Source: Methanobacteriota archaeon (GTDB lineage: Archaea; Thermoplasmatota; Thermoplasmata; RBG-16-68-12; JAJISG01). Taken from it: a stretch of 49,681 nt of DNA. Each line of letters begins with the position of its first letter. Positions within the stretch are counted from its first letter, which is position 1. The DNA lies in NCBI GenBank assembly GCA_030594205.1, contig JAUVFR010000008.1, forward strand, positions 1 through 49,681. Direction: 5' to 3'. Shown here one piece after another: positions 40,937 through 49,292 of this stretch. Both the position numbers and the translations under genes were made by a program. The notes under the pieces are model-generated. The model did no database searches, was not told the origin of the DNA, and saw only the letters and a list, made by a program, of their open reading frames with translations.

Positions 40937-41089
40937 TCAGGAAGCATCGTCGCGCTCATGCTCCCGAATGTGAATGATGAGGCGATTTCGGGGCAGGATG
41001 ATCTGCCAGAACTCGAAGAGCGAAGGCGAAAAAAGGGGGAGGATGTTGGCAGGGCCGCGCCTCCTCTCCCGCTCCCGCTTCTCACCCAT
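40937..41089 (-). CDS. Putative 50-aa basic microprotein
   Basis: A 50-codon frame, MGEKRERERRRGPANILPLF at the N-terminus, then SPSLFEFWQIILPRNRLIIH and an acidic end. About three quarters of third positions are G or C, as in neighbouring genes. A TATA-like GATTAAAG (minus strand, 41115-41122) is centred about 29 nt upstream of the ATG, the same leaderless spacing as known genes here. No family is recognised. It is the best candidate in the 310-base gap between the glutamate-synthase-like operon and the zinc-ribbon gene; otherwise the gap holds only promoter elements and a short T-run. Could still be chance. Confidence 0.35.
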   Translation of the reverse strand: MGEKRERERRRGPANILPLFSPSLFEFWQIILPRNRLIIHIREHERDDAS

Positions 41090-41193
41090 CTTCCCGCGAC
41101 GAGGCGTAGTTGGGCTTTAATCCTTGCGATGTTCTCGTGGGCGATAACGACTCGACCTCGGCGGGCGGACTGGCTCCCCATAGGCGGTTGCGC

Positions 41194-43743
41194 TCAATCG
41201 TGGGCGGGGATCAGTGCTCGCAACGGTACGGCGGCCACCTTACGGTACACGCGCTCCGGAGGGAGGCTGCGGCCGTTCCACGAAAGGAGGCGGTCGACGG
41301 GGACGCCAAGGAGCTCCTCGTTCCTCTGGAGATAGGGAAGGATGAGTTCCCAGTCCGCTGCCGAGAGCTCTGCGAACTCCCCACCGTTGAGCTGGTTCTC
41401 CTCCACCGCGCCCTCGGGATCGCGGACGTACAAGGCGCCCCCGGAGGCGAGGGAGAAGAGGTTTCCCCCCTCGTAGGGCGTCTCGCGGTCGACGAGGTAG
41501 CCCCTCTGGTCCACATTGAGGCCGTTGATGATGACGAAGCCCCCTCCCTTGAGGGGGTCCCCGGCCATGAAGGACTCCGCGAGGTAGTCCAAGGCCGTGC
41601 CGTTGATGACAACCCGCGGTCGACCGACGGCGTTGATGAGGGGTCGTCCCGCGGCGTCGCCTAGGATGTACGCTTCGCCCCCCTTCGCCCCGTACATGAA
41701 GGTCTGGCCGACATCCCCGTGAACGACGAGGCGGCCCGTTTTCATAACCTGGGCCACCTGGTCCTGGGCCGATCCGTGGACGTGGATTTCCGATCCATCC
41801 AGTCCGGAGGCCAGGTAGTCGCCGGAGCTTCCATACACGTGGATCTCGGCCAGGGAGTCAGGGCCGAGACCGCAGCCGATGAAACGCTGGCCCCGGTTCC
41901 GAAACACCCGCATGCGCCGCCAGCCGAGCTCATGTGCCTGCACGAGGAAGCGCGACCCGCTATCCTCATTTTCCGCGGGGAAGCCGGCCAGGTCCACGAG
42001 GAGGGTCGAGTCCGGCTCGGTGGGTGGGTCCAGGAGCTTCCGTCCACCCCAATCGACCTTCACGAAAGCCTTCCCGTCCCCGGGCGGACCAACGTCCAGC
42101 AACGCTTCGATGGCATCGCTGATGTCCGCCCGGGCCCGGCTCCGCCTCCATCCCTCCATCGGGTACGGGCGGTCCAGGAGGAGGGTGAGGGAACGCAGGG
42201 CGAGGCGCCAGTCCCGGTCGGACCGCTGTCCGCGCTTTCGTAATCCATGAACCAACCCGGCGGCCTCGGCCGGGCCACTCTTGCGAAGGTAGCCCAGGGC
42301 CTGCTTCGCGATCGCTCCGGGATCCTCCCCCTCGAGGGCAGGAAGGGTTCCTCCGTTGGCCGCGACCCTCGTCGTCACGGGCGCGTCGGAGACCGCGACG
42401 GGGCTCCCGAACTTGTCGGTGCAAGTGAGTTCGAGGCCTTCCGAACCTTCCCGCAAGGAGAAAATGAAGGAACCCCCGTTGGAGTAGCTCCCCCCCCGCG
42501 CATTCCAGTAGCGGTCCGCCACCTTCCAGATCCGCGGGTCCTCCTCGTGCACGCTTCGCAGGAAGGCGTCGATGGCTTGCTTCTCCGAGGCCACCATGCC
42601 GAGAGAGACGTCCCCACTCTGGAGGGCGAAGACCTGCGGCCGGAGCATGGAGGTGTCGGTGATTCCGAGGAGCTCCATCTCCCCCCCCGGCTGCCGCCCT
42701 GCGACGATGAAGAACCACGGGCCGTCGGGGGACCCATGGATGTGGGTGGCCTGGATGCGCCGGTAGGCCTCCTGCTTCCTCTCCGGGAGCATCGTGAAAT
42801 CCCGCTCCGTGGTGGGGGCCATGGCCTCGATGACGTACTCCAGCGGATACCGGTAGGTCCGCCGTAGGAGGTCGAACAGGAGGACCGAAACCTCCGTGTC
42901 CGTGAGGAAGAGGGGGACGATGTTCCGCTGCCGCAGGTACTTCGTGACCCGGGCGTAGTTCGCGAAGTCCCCGTTGTGGACGAGCGCCTCGTGAAGTCCG
43001 ACGAAGGGGTGGGCCCCGCCCGGATGCCAGACCTTCCCTCTCGTGGGATACCGTTGGTGCCCGATCCAGACGTGGGCCGTGATGTCCTCCAGGCGGTAGT
43101 AGTGGACGACCTGTTCCGCGTACCCCACGATCTTCAGGACCATCAGGTCCTTCCCGTGGGACAAGACGAACGCACGCTGCTCCCCGAGGGAGGCGTAGAA
43201 GGCCGTGTTCAACCGGTACGAGTTGCGGTAGACGAACTCGTCCTCCAGGTCGCCCGGCGGCAGGTCCTCCAGGTCGGCCTCCTTGGCGAAGGTCCGAAGA
43301 CGATTCTCGCGGGGACGGACGAAGTAGCGGACCACCTCCGGCGGTTGGACCTCGAGCCCCGGGACTTCCTCCATCTCCCGGGTCGGCAGGGCCTCGGTGT
43401 GGTCCACGTCGAAGGGACCATCGATATACTCCGCTTCCACCTCCTCCCGGCAAGAGGGGTCCAGGTAGGCCACCAAGAGGAGGTAGTCTCGGGCGAGGAC
43501 TTCGGGGGAGACCCCCATCTGTTCGGGATCCATCCCCACGGCGGCGATGCCGCCGCCCTTCCCGTTCCCCCGGTTGTGCATCTGGTGCATGGGGGGGAAC
43601 AGGTGGCGGCCCGCGATGGGCTTCGTGGAGGCGAGCCCCAGGACGCCGCAGCCGCCCTCCGCCTCCCGCTTCTTCAGGCCCGAGGGGAGCCCGGCGACCA
43701 GGTCCTTCCGGGCCGCGAGGACGCGCCGGACCGCATCCCTCAC
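41194..43743 (-). CDS. Glutamine amidotransferase (class II) fused to GXGXG domain, glutamate-synthase-like
   Basis: An 849-residue fusion. The N-terminal part is a class II (Ntn) glutaminase like GltB domain 1: EGGCGVLG puts the predicted nucleophile cysteine at residue 32, behind a prosequence-like segment, with GHQRYPTRGKVWHPGGAHPF and ALVHNGDFANY. The C-terminal part is the GltB-type GXGXG beta-helix (VYGSSGDYLASGLDGSEIHV, then GDVGQTFMYGAKGGEAYILG). The FMN domain that lies between them in bacterial GltB is missing; it is supplied by separate genes upstream. The likely role is to hydrolyse glutamine and pass ammonia to the FMN subunit. The start at 43743 overlaps the FMN gene stop by four bases. 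Confidence 0.9.
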   Translation of the reverse strand: MRDAVRRVLAARKDLVAGLPSGLKKREAEGGCGVLGLASTKPIAGRHLFPPMHQMHNRGNGKGGGIAAVGMDPEQMGVSPEVLARDYLLLVAYLDPSCREEVEAEYIDGPFDVDHTEALPTREMEEVPGLEVQPPEVVRYFVRPRENRLRTFAKEADLEDLPPGDLEDEFVYRNSYRLNTAFYASLGEQRAFVLSHGKDLMVLKIVGYAEQVVHYYRLEDITAHVWIGHQRYPTRGKVWHPGGAHPFVGLHEALVHNGDFANYARVTKYLRQRNIVPLFLTDTEVSVLLFDLLRRTYRYPLEYVIEAMAPTTERDFTMLPERKQEAYRRIQATHIHGSPDGPWFFIVAGRQPGGEMELLGITDTSMLRPQVFALQSGDVSLGMVASEKQAIDAFLRSVHEEDPRIWKVADRYWNARGGSYSNGGSFIFSLREGSEGLELTCTDKFGSPVAVSDAPVTTRVAANGGTLPALEGEDPGAIAKQALGYLRKSGPAEAAGLVHGLRKRGQRSDRDWRLALRSLTLLLDRPYPMEGWRRSRARADISDAIEALLDVGPPGDGKAFVKVDWGGRKLLDPPTEPDSTLLVDLAGFPAENEDSGSRFLVQAHELGWRRMRVFRNRGQRFIGCGLGPDSLAEIHVYGSSGDYLASGLDGSEIHVHGSAQDQVAQVMKTGRLVVHGDVGQTFMYGAKGGEAYILGDAAGRPLINAVGRPRVVINGTALDYLAESFMAGDPLKGGGFVIINGLNVDQRGYLVDRETPYEGGNLFSLASGGALYVRDPEGAVEENQLNGGEFAELSAADWELILPYLQRNEELLGVPVDRLLSWNGRSLPPERVYRKVAAVPLRALIPAHD

Positions 43744-45218
43744 AGGATGGCCCCCTCGTACCGCAACAGGTCATAGCGGCCGCGCAGGTCCCGGAAGCTC
43801 TCCAGGCCCAGGCGCGTCAGCAGGTCCACCCACTGGAGGCGCCAGGCGTGGTACATGTTGTAGATGCGTTGGGCCCCGAAGTCCGCGGGGATGAGGGGCA
43901 CGAGTTCCGGGTCCGTGGTGGCGATGCCATGCTGGCAGCCCCGGCCCCGCTCGCAGTTCCCGCAGCGGGTGCAGTTCAACGCCACGAGCTCCGCCGTCCC
44001 GATGACGCAGCCGTCCGCCCCGAGGGCGATGGCCTTGGCCACGTCATAGGCCGTCCGGAGGCCGCCGCTCGCCATGAGGACGATCTCGTCCCGGATGCCC
44101 TCGCCCTCCAAGAAGCGGTGGACCTTGGGGATGGCGAACTCGATGGGCATGGCGATGTTCTTCTTCGCGATGTCCGGCGCCGCCCCCGTGCCGCCGTAGC
44201 CGCCGTCCAGGTTCAGGATGTTCGTTCCCGCGTAGTAGGAACCCACGGCCACCATGTCCACGTCCACGGGTGTGGACACCTTCACCGAGATGAGCGCGTC
44301 CGGGTTCACGGACCGAAGCCAGTCCACGTGCTTCTTGTGATCCTCCACGCTGTACACGCTGTGGAAGGGGAAGGGAGAGAAGAGGGAGGTCTTCTCGACC
44401 GCCTCCCGGATCCGGGCGACGTCGGGGGTGTTCTTGTCCGCCAGGAGGTGCCCCCCCAGCCCGGGCTTCGCCCCTTGGGCGTATTTGATCTCCACGATCG
44501 GCGCCCGCTGGATGCTCGCCTCGGAGACGCCGAAGAGGCCTGTGGCCACCTGGGTGATAACGTGGTCCGCATACGGGATGAGGGCCTCCGGGTAGCCGCC
44601 CTCCCCCGTGCTGCAGAAGGTGCCCCATGCCTTGGCCGCACGGATGCGACTCAGCATGACGTTGAGGCTGACGCTGCCGTAGGACATCGCGGCGCCGTAG
44701 ATGGGGATCGGGGTCCGGATGCGGGGGCCCCACGGCCGGCGGTTGAGGTCCAGGGAGGTGTCGACCTCCTCCACGGGTTCGGGGTCCTCCGGGAAGACGA
44801 AGTGCAGGCGGTCGAAGCCGCCTCCGGAGTCCCCGATTCGGGACTCGATGCCCGGCGGGGGCAGCTGGCCCGTCTCCGACATGTACCACGTGGACGTGAT
44901 GAGGTCCGCGGGCCACCGGTCGTCGCCGAGGTCCTCGTAGTAGGCGTTCTCCCCAACCCGGATCGCGTCCGTCGGGCAGTTGTCGACACAGAAGAAGGAT
45001 TGGCCCTCGCAGTTGTGGGGGCCGATGCAGTTGGAGCTCTTCGGGGCGGAGATGTGGACGAGGCCGGGCTTCATCTCATAGACGTCGTAGGGGCAGACCT
45101 GGGCGCAGATCCCGCAGTCGATGCAGGCGTCCGGGAGGATTTCCACCGCGTACTTGTTCACCGTCCGCCAGATGTAGGAGGGGGCGCTCACCACGCGCAG
45201 GGGTTCGGCCTCAACCAT
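43740..45218 (-). CDS. Glutamate synthase FMN subunit with ferredoxin domain
   Basis: A 492-residue protein. The N-terminal ferredoxin-like part has CIDCGICAQVC (C32, C35, C38, C42) and a second, oddly spaced set C64-x5-C70-x6-C77-x3-C81. The rest is the FMN-binding barrel of glutamate synthase domain 2: GAAMSYGSVSLNVMLSRIRA, FCSTGEGGYPEALIPY, IVEIKYAQGAKPGLGGHLLA, NLDGGYGGTGAAPDIAKKN, and near the C-terminus NCTRCGNCERGRGCQHGIAT, the equivalent of the 3Fe-4S cysteine motif. All parts for a working synthase site appear present. The frame is open much further upstream (to 45902), but ATG 45218 overlaps the previous gene by eight bases and is the sensible start. Confidence 0.92.
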   Translation of the reverse strand: MVEAEPLRVVSAPSYIWRTVNKYAVEILPDACIDCGICAQVCPYDVYEMKPGLVHISAPKSSNCIGPHNCEGQSFFCVDNCPTDAIRVGENAYYEDLGDDRWPADLITSTWYMSETGQLPPPGIESRIGDSGGGFDRLHFVFPEDPEPVEEVDTSLDLNRRPWGPRIRTPIPIYGAAMSYGSVSLNVMLSRIRAAKAWGTFCSTGEGGYPEALIPYADHVITQVATGLFGVSEASIQRAPIVEIKYAQGAKPGLGGHLLADKNTPDVARIREAVEKTSLFSPFPFHSVYSVEDHKKHVDWLRSVNPDALISVKVSTPVDVDMVAVGSYYAGTNILNLDGGYGGTGAAPDIAKKNIAMPIEFAIPKVHRFLEGEGIRDEIVLMASGGLRTAYDVAKAIALGADGCVIGTAELVALNCTRCGNCERGRGCQHGIATTDPELVPLIPADFGAQRIYNMYHAWRLQWVDLLTRLGLESFRDLRGRYDLLRYEGAIL

Positions 45219-46545
45219 GGCCGTTCCCTCCCGGGAAGAGGGCCATGAACTCCCGTTCGAGGTCCTCGTGGAACATGGCGCGGCCGATCTCGCCCGCCAT
45301 GCGACGGGCGTCCCGAATGCCCATGGCCCCCATGATCTCCAGGAGCTGGTCGCGGCAGGCGTTGGCCCAGTTCGTGATGCGCTGGACCCCCCACTGCGTT
45401 CTGATGGGGGACGGAAGGCCCCCCTCCGGGTTCCCGTTCCAGCCGAGGGCGACCAGGTAGGTGGTATCCAGCCCGACGGCGTCGGCCCCGCAGAGGAGGG
45501 CCTTGGGCACGTGTTCCGAGGCCACGACGCCGCCGCTGGCCAGGATGGTGACCTCGTCTCGGAGCCCCTCCTCCACCAGGTACTGATCCAGATCACGCAG
45601 GACCGGGGCGATGAAGCGGGTCTCCTCCGGCCCGATCTCACGTCCGTGAGGATCCGCGTAGAGGTGAAGGACGTCCACGCCCGCGCGGATGCGGTCGGCG
45701 TACGCCTCCCGCGCGTCGAACCGGAGGGGCATTCGCAGGAAGGCGACCAGGTCGGGGCGGGCCTCCTTGATCGCGTGGTACGTGGCCAGGCCGTCTCCCG
45801 CATCATCGACCTCCACGGCCCGCGCCCCGTCCAGGAGGTCCCAATCCACCTCCTCCTCCGCCGCGAATCGTGGGATGACGTGGCCGTTCTCCCCGCGCAC
45901 ATCGGAGGCCTCGAGGATGGCGTAGGTCCCCAGCTCTGCGGCGGCGCGCGCCACGAGGGGCTCGAGGCCCCGCCCGATCGCCCCCGGGGGATTCAGCAGA
46001 AAGGGAACGGGGATTTCCAGGATGGGAGGGAAGGGCTCGTCGTCCTCCCAGGTCAGGTAGGGCGGCTTCCGCCCCAGGTCCACCGCGGTCGAGATGTACT
46101 CCCGCCCGTGGATGCCGTCTCGGGTAGGTCGGACGATCTCCGACATGTCCGTCCAGATCGCGTCGAATCCCGGCTGCACGAAGGGACCCCGATACCCCGC
46201 GCCCGAGACGGGAATGCGGCCGCTCGCCGCCTCGTCCCAGATCCGGGTGACCACCCGCGGTCGGAAGGTTCCCTTTCCGATGGCCCTGAAGTCCGGATGG
46301 ACCCCGATGTCGAGGACCCCGACCGGGCACTCCATGACGCACCGCTGGCATCCCACACACAAGTCGTCCTCCGGGAGGGCCATCAGGCGGGCGTCCGCCT
46401 CCTGCTTCAGGTGGACGCCGTAGGGGCAGGCGGTCACGCAGGTGCCGCAGTGGATGCAGTCCTCGCCCCGGATGACCTGGAACCGGCGGGGGGCCTCCTT
46501 GGGCGGGGATGCGAGCTGGATGGGGATCTCGTACCGCTCATACAT
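45211..46545 (-). CDS. Second glutamate-synthase-like FMN protein with ferredoxin domain, lacking the 3Fe-4S cysteines
   Basis: A 444-residue paralogue of the next gene. It has two regular [4Fe-4S] motifs, CIHCGTCVTAC (C30-C40) and CVGCQRCVMEC (C63-C73), then a TIM-barrel domain with ILASGGVVASEHVPKALLCG and GADAVGLDTTYLVALGWNGN, as in glutamate synthase domain 2. The cysteine-rich C-terminal cluster motif of true synthases is absent; the equivalent region reads RITNWANACRDQLLEIMGAM. The glycine-rich GGYGGTGA loop is also not obvious. It may be an electron-transfer or structural subunit, or have a different substrate. It overlaps its neighbours by eight bases on each side. Confidence 0.85.
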   Translation of the reverse strand: MYERYEIPIQLASPPKEAPRRFQVIRGEDCIHCGTCVTACPYGVHLKQEADARLMALPEDDLCVGCQRCVMECPVGVLDIGVHPDFRAIGKGTFRPRVVTRIWDEAASGRIPVSGAGYRGPFVQPGFDAIWTDMSEIVRPTRDGIHGREYISTAVDLGRKPPYLTWEDDEPFPPILEIPVPFLLNPPGAIGRGLEPLVARAAAELGTYAILEASDVRGENGHVIPRFAAEEEVDWDLLDGARAVEVDDAGDGLATYHAIKEARPDLVAFLRMPLRFDAREAYADRIRAGVDVLHLYADPHGREIGPEETRFIAPVLRDLDQYLVEEGLRDEVTILASGGVVASEHVPKALLCGADAVGLDTTYLVALGWNGNPEGGLPSPIRTQWGVQRITNWANACRDQLLEIMGAMGIRDARRMAGEIGRAMFHEDLEREFMALFPGGNGHG

Positions 46546-48448
46546 CGGGACGCCTCCCCCGCGGCGTCTGGACCGGGTAGGCCAGGCCGCGGTTGACCAG
46601 GTCGTGGTACTCCTCCTCCGCCTCCACCCGCTTCACGAACGCCTCGATCTGCTCCCGGGGCTTCCCGTATCGGCGGGCGACCAGGTTCTCCAGGCGGTCC
46701 CATACGGGAACGAGGTCGATGGCGCTCTGGCAGACGTTGGAGCAGGCGGCGCAGTGGATGCAATCGAAGATCTGTCGGGCCCCCTCCCCCTCCATCGCCT
46801 CCCCCCGGGCCATCTTCTCCATGACCAGGAGCTTCCCCCGCGCCGTCACGAGCTCCGTCTTGTCTGCGAGGTAGGCCGGGCAGACCGTGATGCAGGCCCC
46901 GCAGTGGGCGCACTCGGCGGCGGAACGAAGGTCCTCGTCCGTGGGTCCCTCCAGACCGGGGGGCGCGAGGTCGTGCAGCATCGGGGCGGAGGGCTGACCC
47001 AACGGGTTGCGCGGGAGGAGCCGGCCGGCGGCTCGAGCGAGGAGGGGGGCGAGGAAAAAGGAGGAAATCGACCAACGGGGAAGGAAGGGATCCGCCCCCG
47101 GGTCGAAGGCCTTGCCGGGGTTGAGGAGGTTCTTGGGGTCGACTTGCCGCTTGTAGGCTCGGTAGGCCCGCATGTCCCGTCTGGAGTAGCGGGTCCGGAG
47201 GAACGGGCGGTTCCAGATGCCGACGCCGTAGGCGCGCCCGCCGGCTCGGATGCCGGCCTCATGCAGGAGGAGCACGAGGGCGATGTGGGGGAGATACCGC
47301 TCCAGGTCCCGCGGGTCCGTGAGAAAGGAGGAGATCAGGAGGGCCTCCGTGGGGCTCACCAGGTGGCCCTCGTGGGCGAGGGAGGCGTCGAAGCGCGCGG
47401 CCAAGCCCTCGGCTCTCGCCAAGTAGGCGGGAATGGATGTCAGCGGCAGGAGGGTCTCCGCCCCCAGGATGCCCGGGCCGAGCCGCTTCACCTGCATGGG
47501 GAAGAAGCGGTGTTCCCAGAGGAAGGAGGCCTGATACGGCTCCGCCAGGACGCCTTCGACCGAGCCGGCGTCCTTCGGCTTTCCCTCCCCCTCTTCCGTG
47601 ACCACGAGGAGGCTGTGGGCCTCGTCCAGCACCTCTCGCTCTTGCAGGGCATTGAGCTCGCCCAGGCGGTGCGGGTCGTAATAGGTCATGTGGACCGGGT
47701 CCCAGGTCTCGGCGATGGACCGGGCGTCCATCAGGGCCTCCTCCGGGTCGGGGTAGGTGAAGAGGAGGGGGCGTTGTGCGGCGGGTCGCGGCCGCACGCT
47801 CAGCCCGACCTGGGCCACCACCCCCATCTGGCCCTCCGTGTGGACGTAGTAGCGGAAGGCCTCGTCTCCGCCCGCGAGGGTCCGTGTCCCGTTGAAATCC
47901 ACGACCCGGATCCACGCGATCTGGGAGGCGAAGGAGCCGAAGCCGAGGCTGTAAAGGCCGTATCCCCCCGTGTTGAGCCACCCCGCCACGGTGGACCACC
48001 AACTCGTGGGGTGAGATCGGAGGGCGTACCCGTTGCCCGCGAGGAACTGGTCGAGGTCGGCCCATCGGACGCCGCCCTCCACGGTGACCACGCCCGCCTC
48101 CGGGTCGAAGGCCACGATCGTCCGGAGGAGGGACAGGTCCAGGACGATGCCGCCGCGGACCGGGAGGGCGCCGCCATAGGGGGAGGAGGCGGCCCCCCTC
48201 GGCACCACGGGCAGGTGGTGCTCCTCCGCGTGCCGAAGGACCCGGACGATCTCCTCCTCGCTTCGGGGCTGGGCCACCATGGCGACGGGCTTTCGGAGAA
48301 ACAGCCGACGGAGCTCCGCCGGCACTTCGGCCTGATCGAGGCTGTAGATCTCCCGCTCGAGGGCAGAATCGAGGAGTCGGACGCCCTCTAGACCCCCGCC
48401 CCTCACGAGTCCACGACCCCCCACATCACGCAGACGATTGTAATGCAA
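46538..48448 (-). CDS. FAD-linked oxidase with two [4Fe-4S] clusters (GlcD/GlcF-like)
   Basis: A 636-residue fusion. Residues ~45-235 are a PCMH-type FAD-binding domain (VVPRGAASSPYGGALPVRGG, VTVEGGVRWADLDQFLAGNG), then a substrate domain like that of glycolate or D-lactate oxidases, and at about 510-590 a ferredoxin-type region with two C-x2-C-x2-C-x3-C motifs (CAHCGACITVC, CIHCAACSNVC). Such proteins oxidise 2-hydroxy acids and pass electrons to iron-sulfur partners; the actual substrate cannot be read. It heads the operon, which has no GltD-like NAD(P)H subunit, so it is a candidate electron donor. Start TTG 48448 lies about 24 nt from the TATA box; GTG 48424 is an alternative. Confidence 0.88.
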   Translation of the reverse strand: MHYNRLRDVGGRGLVRGGGLEGVRLLDSALEREIYSLDQAEVPAELRRLFLRKPVAMVAQPRSEEEIVRVLRHAEEHHLPVVPRGAASSPYGGALPVRGGIVLDLSLLRTIVAFDPEAGVVTVEGGVRWADLDQFLAGNGYALRSHPTSWWSTVAGWLNTGGYGLYSLGFGSFASQIAWIRVVDFNGTRTLAGGDEAFRYYVHTEGQMGVVAQVGLSVRPRPAAQRPLLFTYPDPEEALMDARSIAETWDPVHMTYYDPHRLGELNALQEREVLDEAHSLLVVTEEGEGKPKDAGSVEGVLAEPYQASFLWEHRFFPMQVKRLGPGILGAETLLPLTSIPAYLARAEGLAARFDASLAHEGHLVSPTEALLISSFLTDPRDLERYLPHIALVLLLHEAGIRAGGRAYGVGIWNRPFLRTRYSRRDMRAYRAYKRQVDPKNLLNPGKAFDPGADPFLPRWSISSFFLAPLLARAAGRLLPRNPLGQPSAPMLHDLAPPGLEGPTDEDLRSAAECAHCGACITVCPAYLADKTELVTARGKLLVMEKMARGEAMEGEGARQIFDCIHCAACSNVCQSAIDLVPVWDRLENLVARRYGKPREQIEAFVKRVEAEEEYHDLVNRGLAYPVQTPRGRRPDV

Positions 48449-48467
48449 AGTCGATACTTAGGTTCAC

Positions 48468-48476
48468 GATATAAGG
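48468..48476 (-). promoter_or_regulatory. TATA box of the glutamate-synthase-like operon
   Basis: Minus-strand CCTTATATC centred about 24 nt from the TTG at 48448, in the divergent region shared with the winged-helix regulator. Confidence 0.65.
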
Positions 48477-48614
48477 TTTATCCGAGGAATGTTGGACGAG
48501 CATCTAGAAAAAGTGCATTCCTATCGAACATTCGTCCTTCGCCTCTCAGGTCTGATATCGGCGGCGACACGGTTAAGTCGCGGCAGCCCGACACAGGCGG
48601 CCTGGAGGATCGCT

Positions 48615-49001
48615 TTGGGTACCTCAGAGACGGAGGAAACCGCCCCGGGGCAGGACCCCGAAGGGCCTCCCGCGCCCGCCCGCTTTCCCAGCTTTCTCCT
48701 GGCCCTCTTCGACGAGATGAACGTCCAGATTCTGCAAACCACGGCGGAGCGCTACATGCCGGTCAAGGAGATCGCGAAGACGGCGCAACTGCCCCTTCGT
48801 GCATGTTACCGCCGCGTCAAGACCATGCATCGGGAGGGTCTATTGCGGCTCGAGCAATCGGACCCCGAGGGGCGCGGCCGACCTTCGACGCGGTACAAGT
48901 CCGCCCTGGGGGACGTCACCGTGGTTCTCACGGGGAACGAGTACAAAGTGAGCCTCGTCTGGCCCGAGGTGAGCTTCAACCTCTCCGTCGATTTCTCCTA
49001 G
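48615..49001 (+). CDS. Winged-helix transcriptional regulator
   Basis: About 128 residues. The helix-turn-helix is in ERYMPVKEIAKTAQLPLRAC with recognition helix YRRVKTMHREGLL, followed by a wing (GRGRPSTRYKSAL) and a C-terminal beta hairpin. It resembles small archaeal ArsR/MarR-like repressors. The frame is open from ATG 48489, but the first ~42 codons have poor codon use; a TATA-like GGTTAAG (48571-48577), GGAGG (48604-48608) and TTG at 48615 with good spacing fit better. It is transcribed away from the glutamate-synthase-like operon and is its most likely regulator (inference from position). Confidence 0.78.
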   Translation: MGTSETEETAPGQDPEGPPAPARFPSFLLALFDEMNVQILQTTAERYMPVKEIAKTAQLPLRACYRRVKTMHREGLLRLEQSDPEGRGRPSTRYKSALGDVTVVLTGNEYKVSLVWPEVSFNLSVDFS

Positions 49002-49183
49002 ATCTGGGGGACCGCGAGGAGGAACTCGAGGAACTCCTCGTCCGCGCCATCGCCCGTGGCGATGTAGCAGTCGCTGCACAAGTCGACGTCCTTGCCCGTG
49101 GCCGGGAGGCGGAGGTGCTTGGACCGGCCCACCGCGGCCGAAACGGGCTGCCCGCAGAGGTCACAGGCGGCCTCAGAAGTCAT
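48998..49183 (-). CDS. Small zinc-finger protein (61 aa)
   Basis: A 61-residue protein with two CxxC pairs, CDLC (C7, C10) and CSDC (C36, C39), spaced as a zinc ribbon or treble-clef knuckle, with basic residues between them (RSKHLRLPATGKDVDL) and an acidic tail. Typical of many archaeal small zinc proteins that bind nucleic acid or protein; no specific function can be assigned. A textbook TATA box (GCTTATATA) lies 26 nt upstream of the ATG at 49183, so the gene is real and leaderless. Its 3' end overlaps the regulator stop by four bases. Confidence 0.82.
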   Translation of the reverse strand: MTSEAACDLCGQPVSAAVGRSKHLRLPATGKDVDLCSDCYIATGDGADEEFLEFLLAVPQI

Positions 49184-49204
49184 GGAATAGCCTTGTTTCG
49201 ACGG

Positions 49205-49213
49205 TATATAAGC
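49205..49213 (-). promoter_or_regulatory. TATA box of the small zinc-finger gene
   Basis: Minus-strand GCTTATATA, 26 nt from the ATG at 49183. Confidence 0.75.
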
Positions 49214-49292
49214 GGTGGTTGCCGCTTATCACGGGTCGGCAAAAATGGGCAGACCCAAGGCCTAAGAACCCTCCTGCGACTCGGGGGGCCAG

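Noticed and set aside
40974-41000. C-box-like ATGATGA suggesting a C/D-box sRNA
   Set aside because: No D box (CTGA) at a fitting distance and no D'/C' arrangement.
40907-41335. Plus-strand frame of 142 codons at the end of the glutamate-synthase-like operon
   Set aside because: It overlaps the glutaminase-GXGXG gene in antisense and changes composition there; no homology visible.
45219-45902. Upstream extension of the FMN-subunit frame to 45902
   Set aside because: The extension lies in another frame of the upstream Fe-S/FMN gene, is rich in Ser/Arg/Pro shadows, and a good start exists at 45218.
46442-48391. A 649-codon open frame on the plus strand opposite the FAD oxidase gene
   Set aside because: It is antisense to a gene with clear domains and Fe-S motifs. 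Its composition (His, Arg, Gly, Glu rich) is the usual shadow of GC-rich codon bias.
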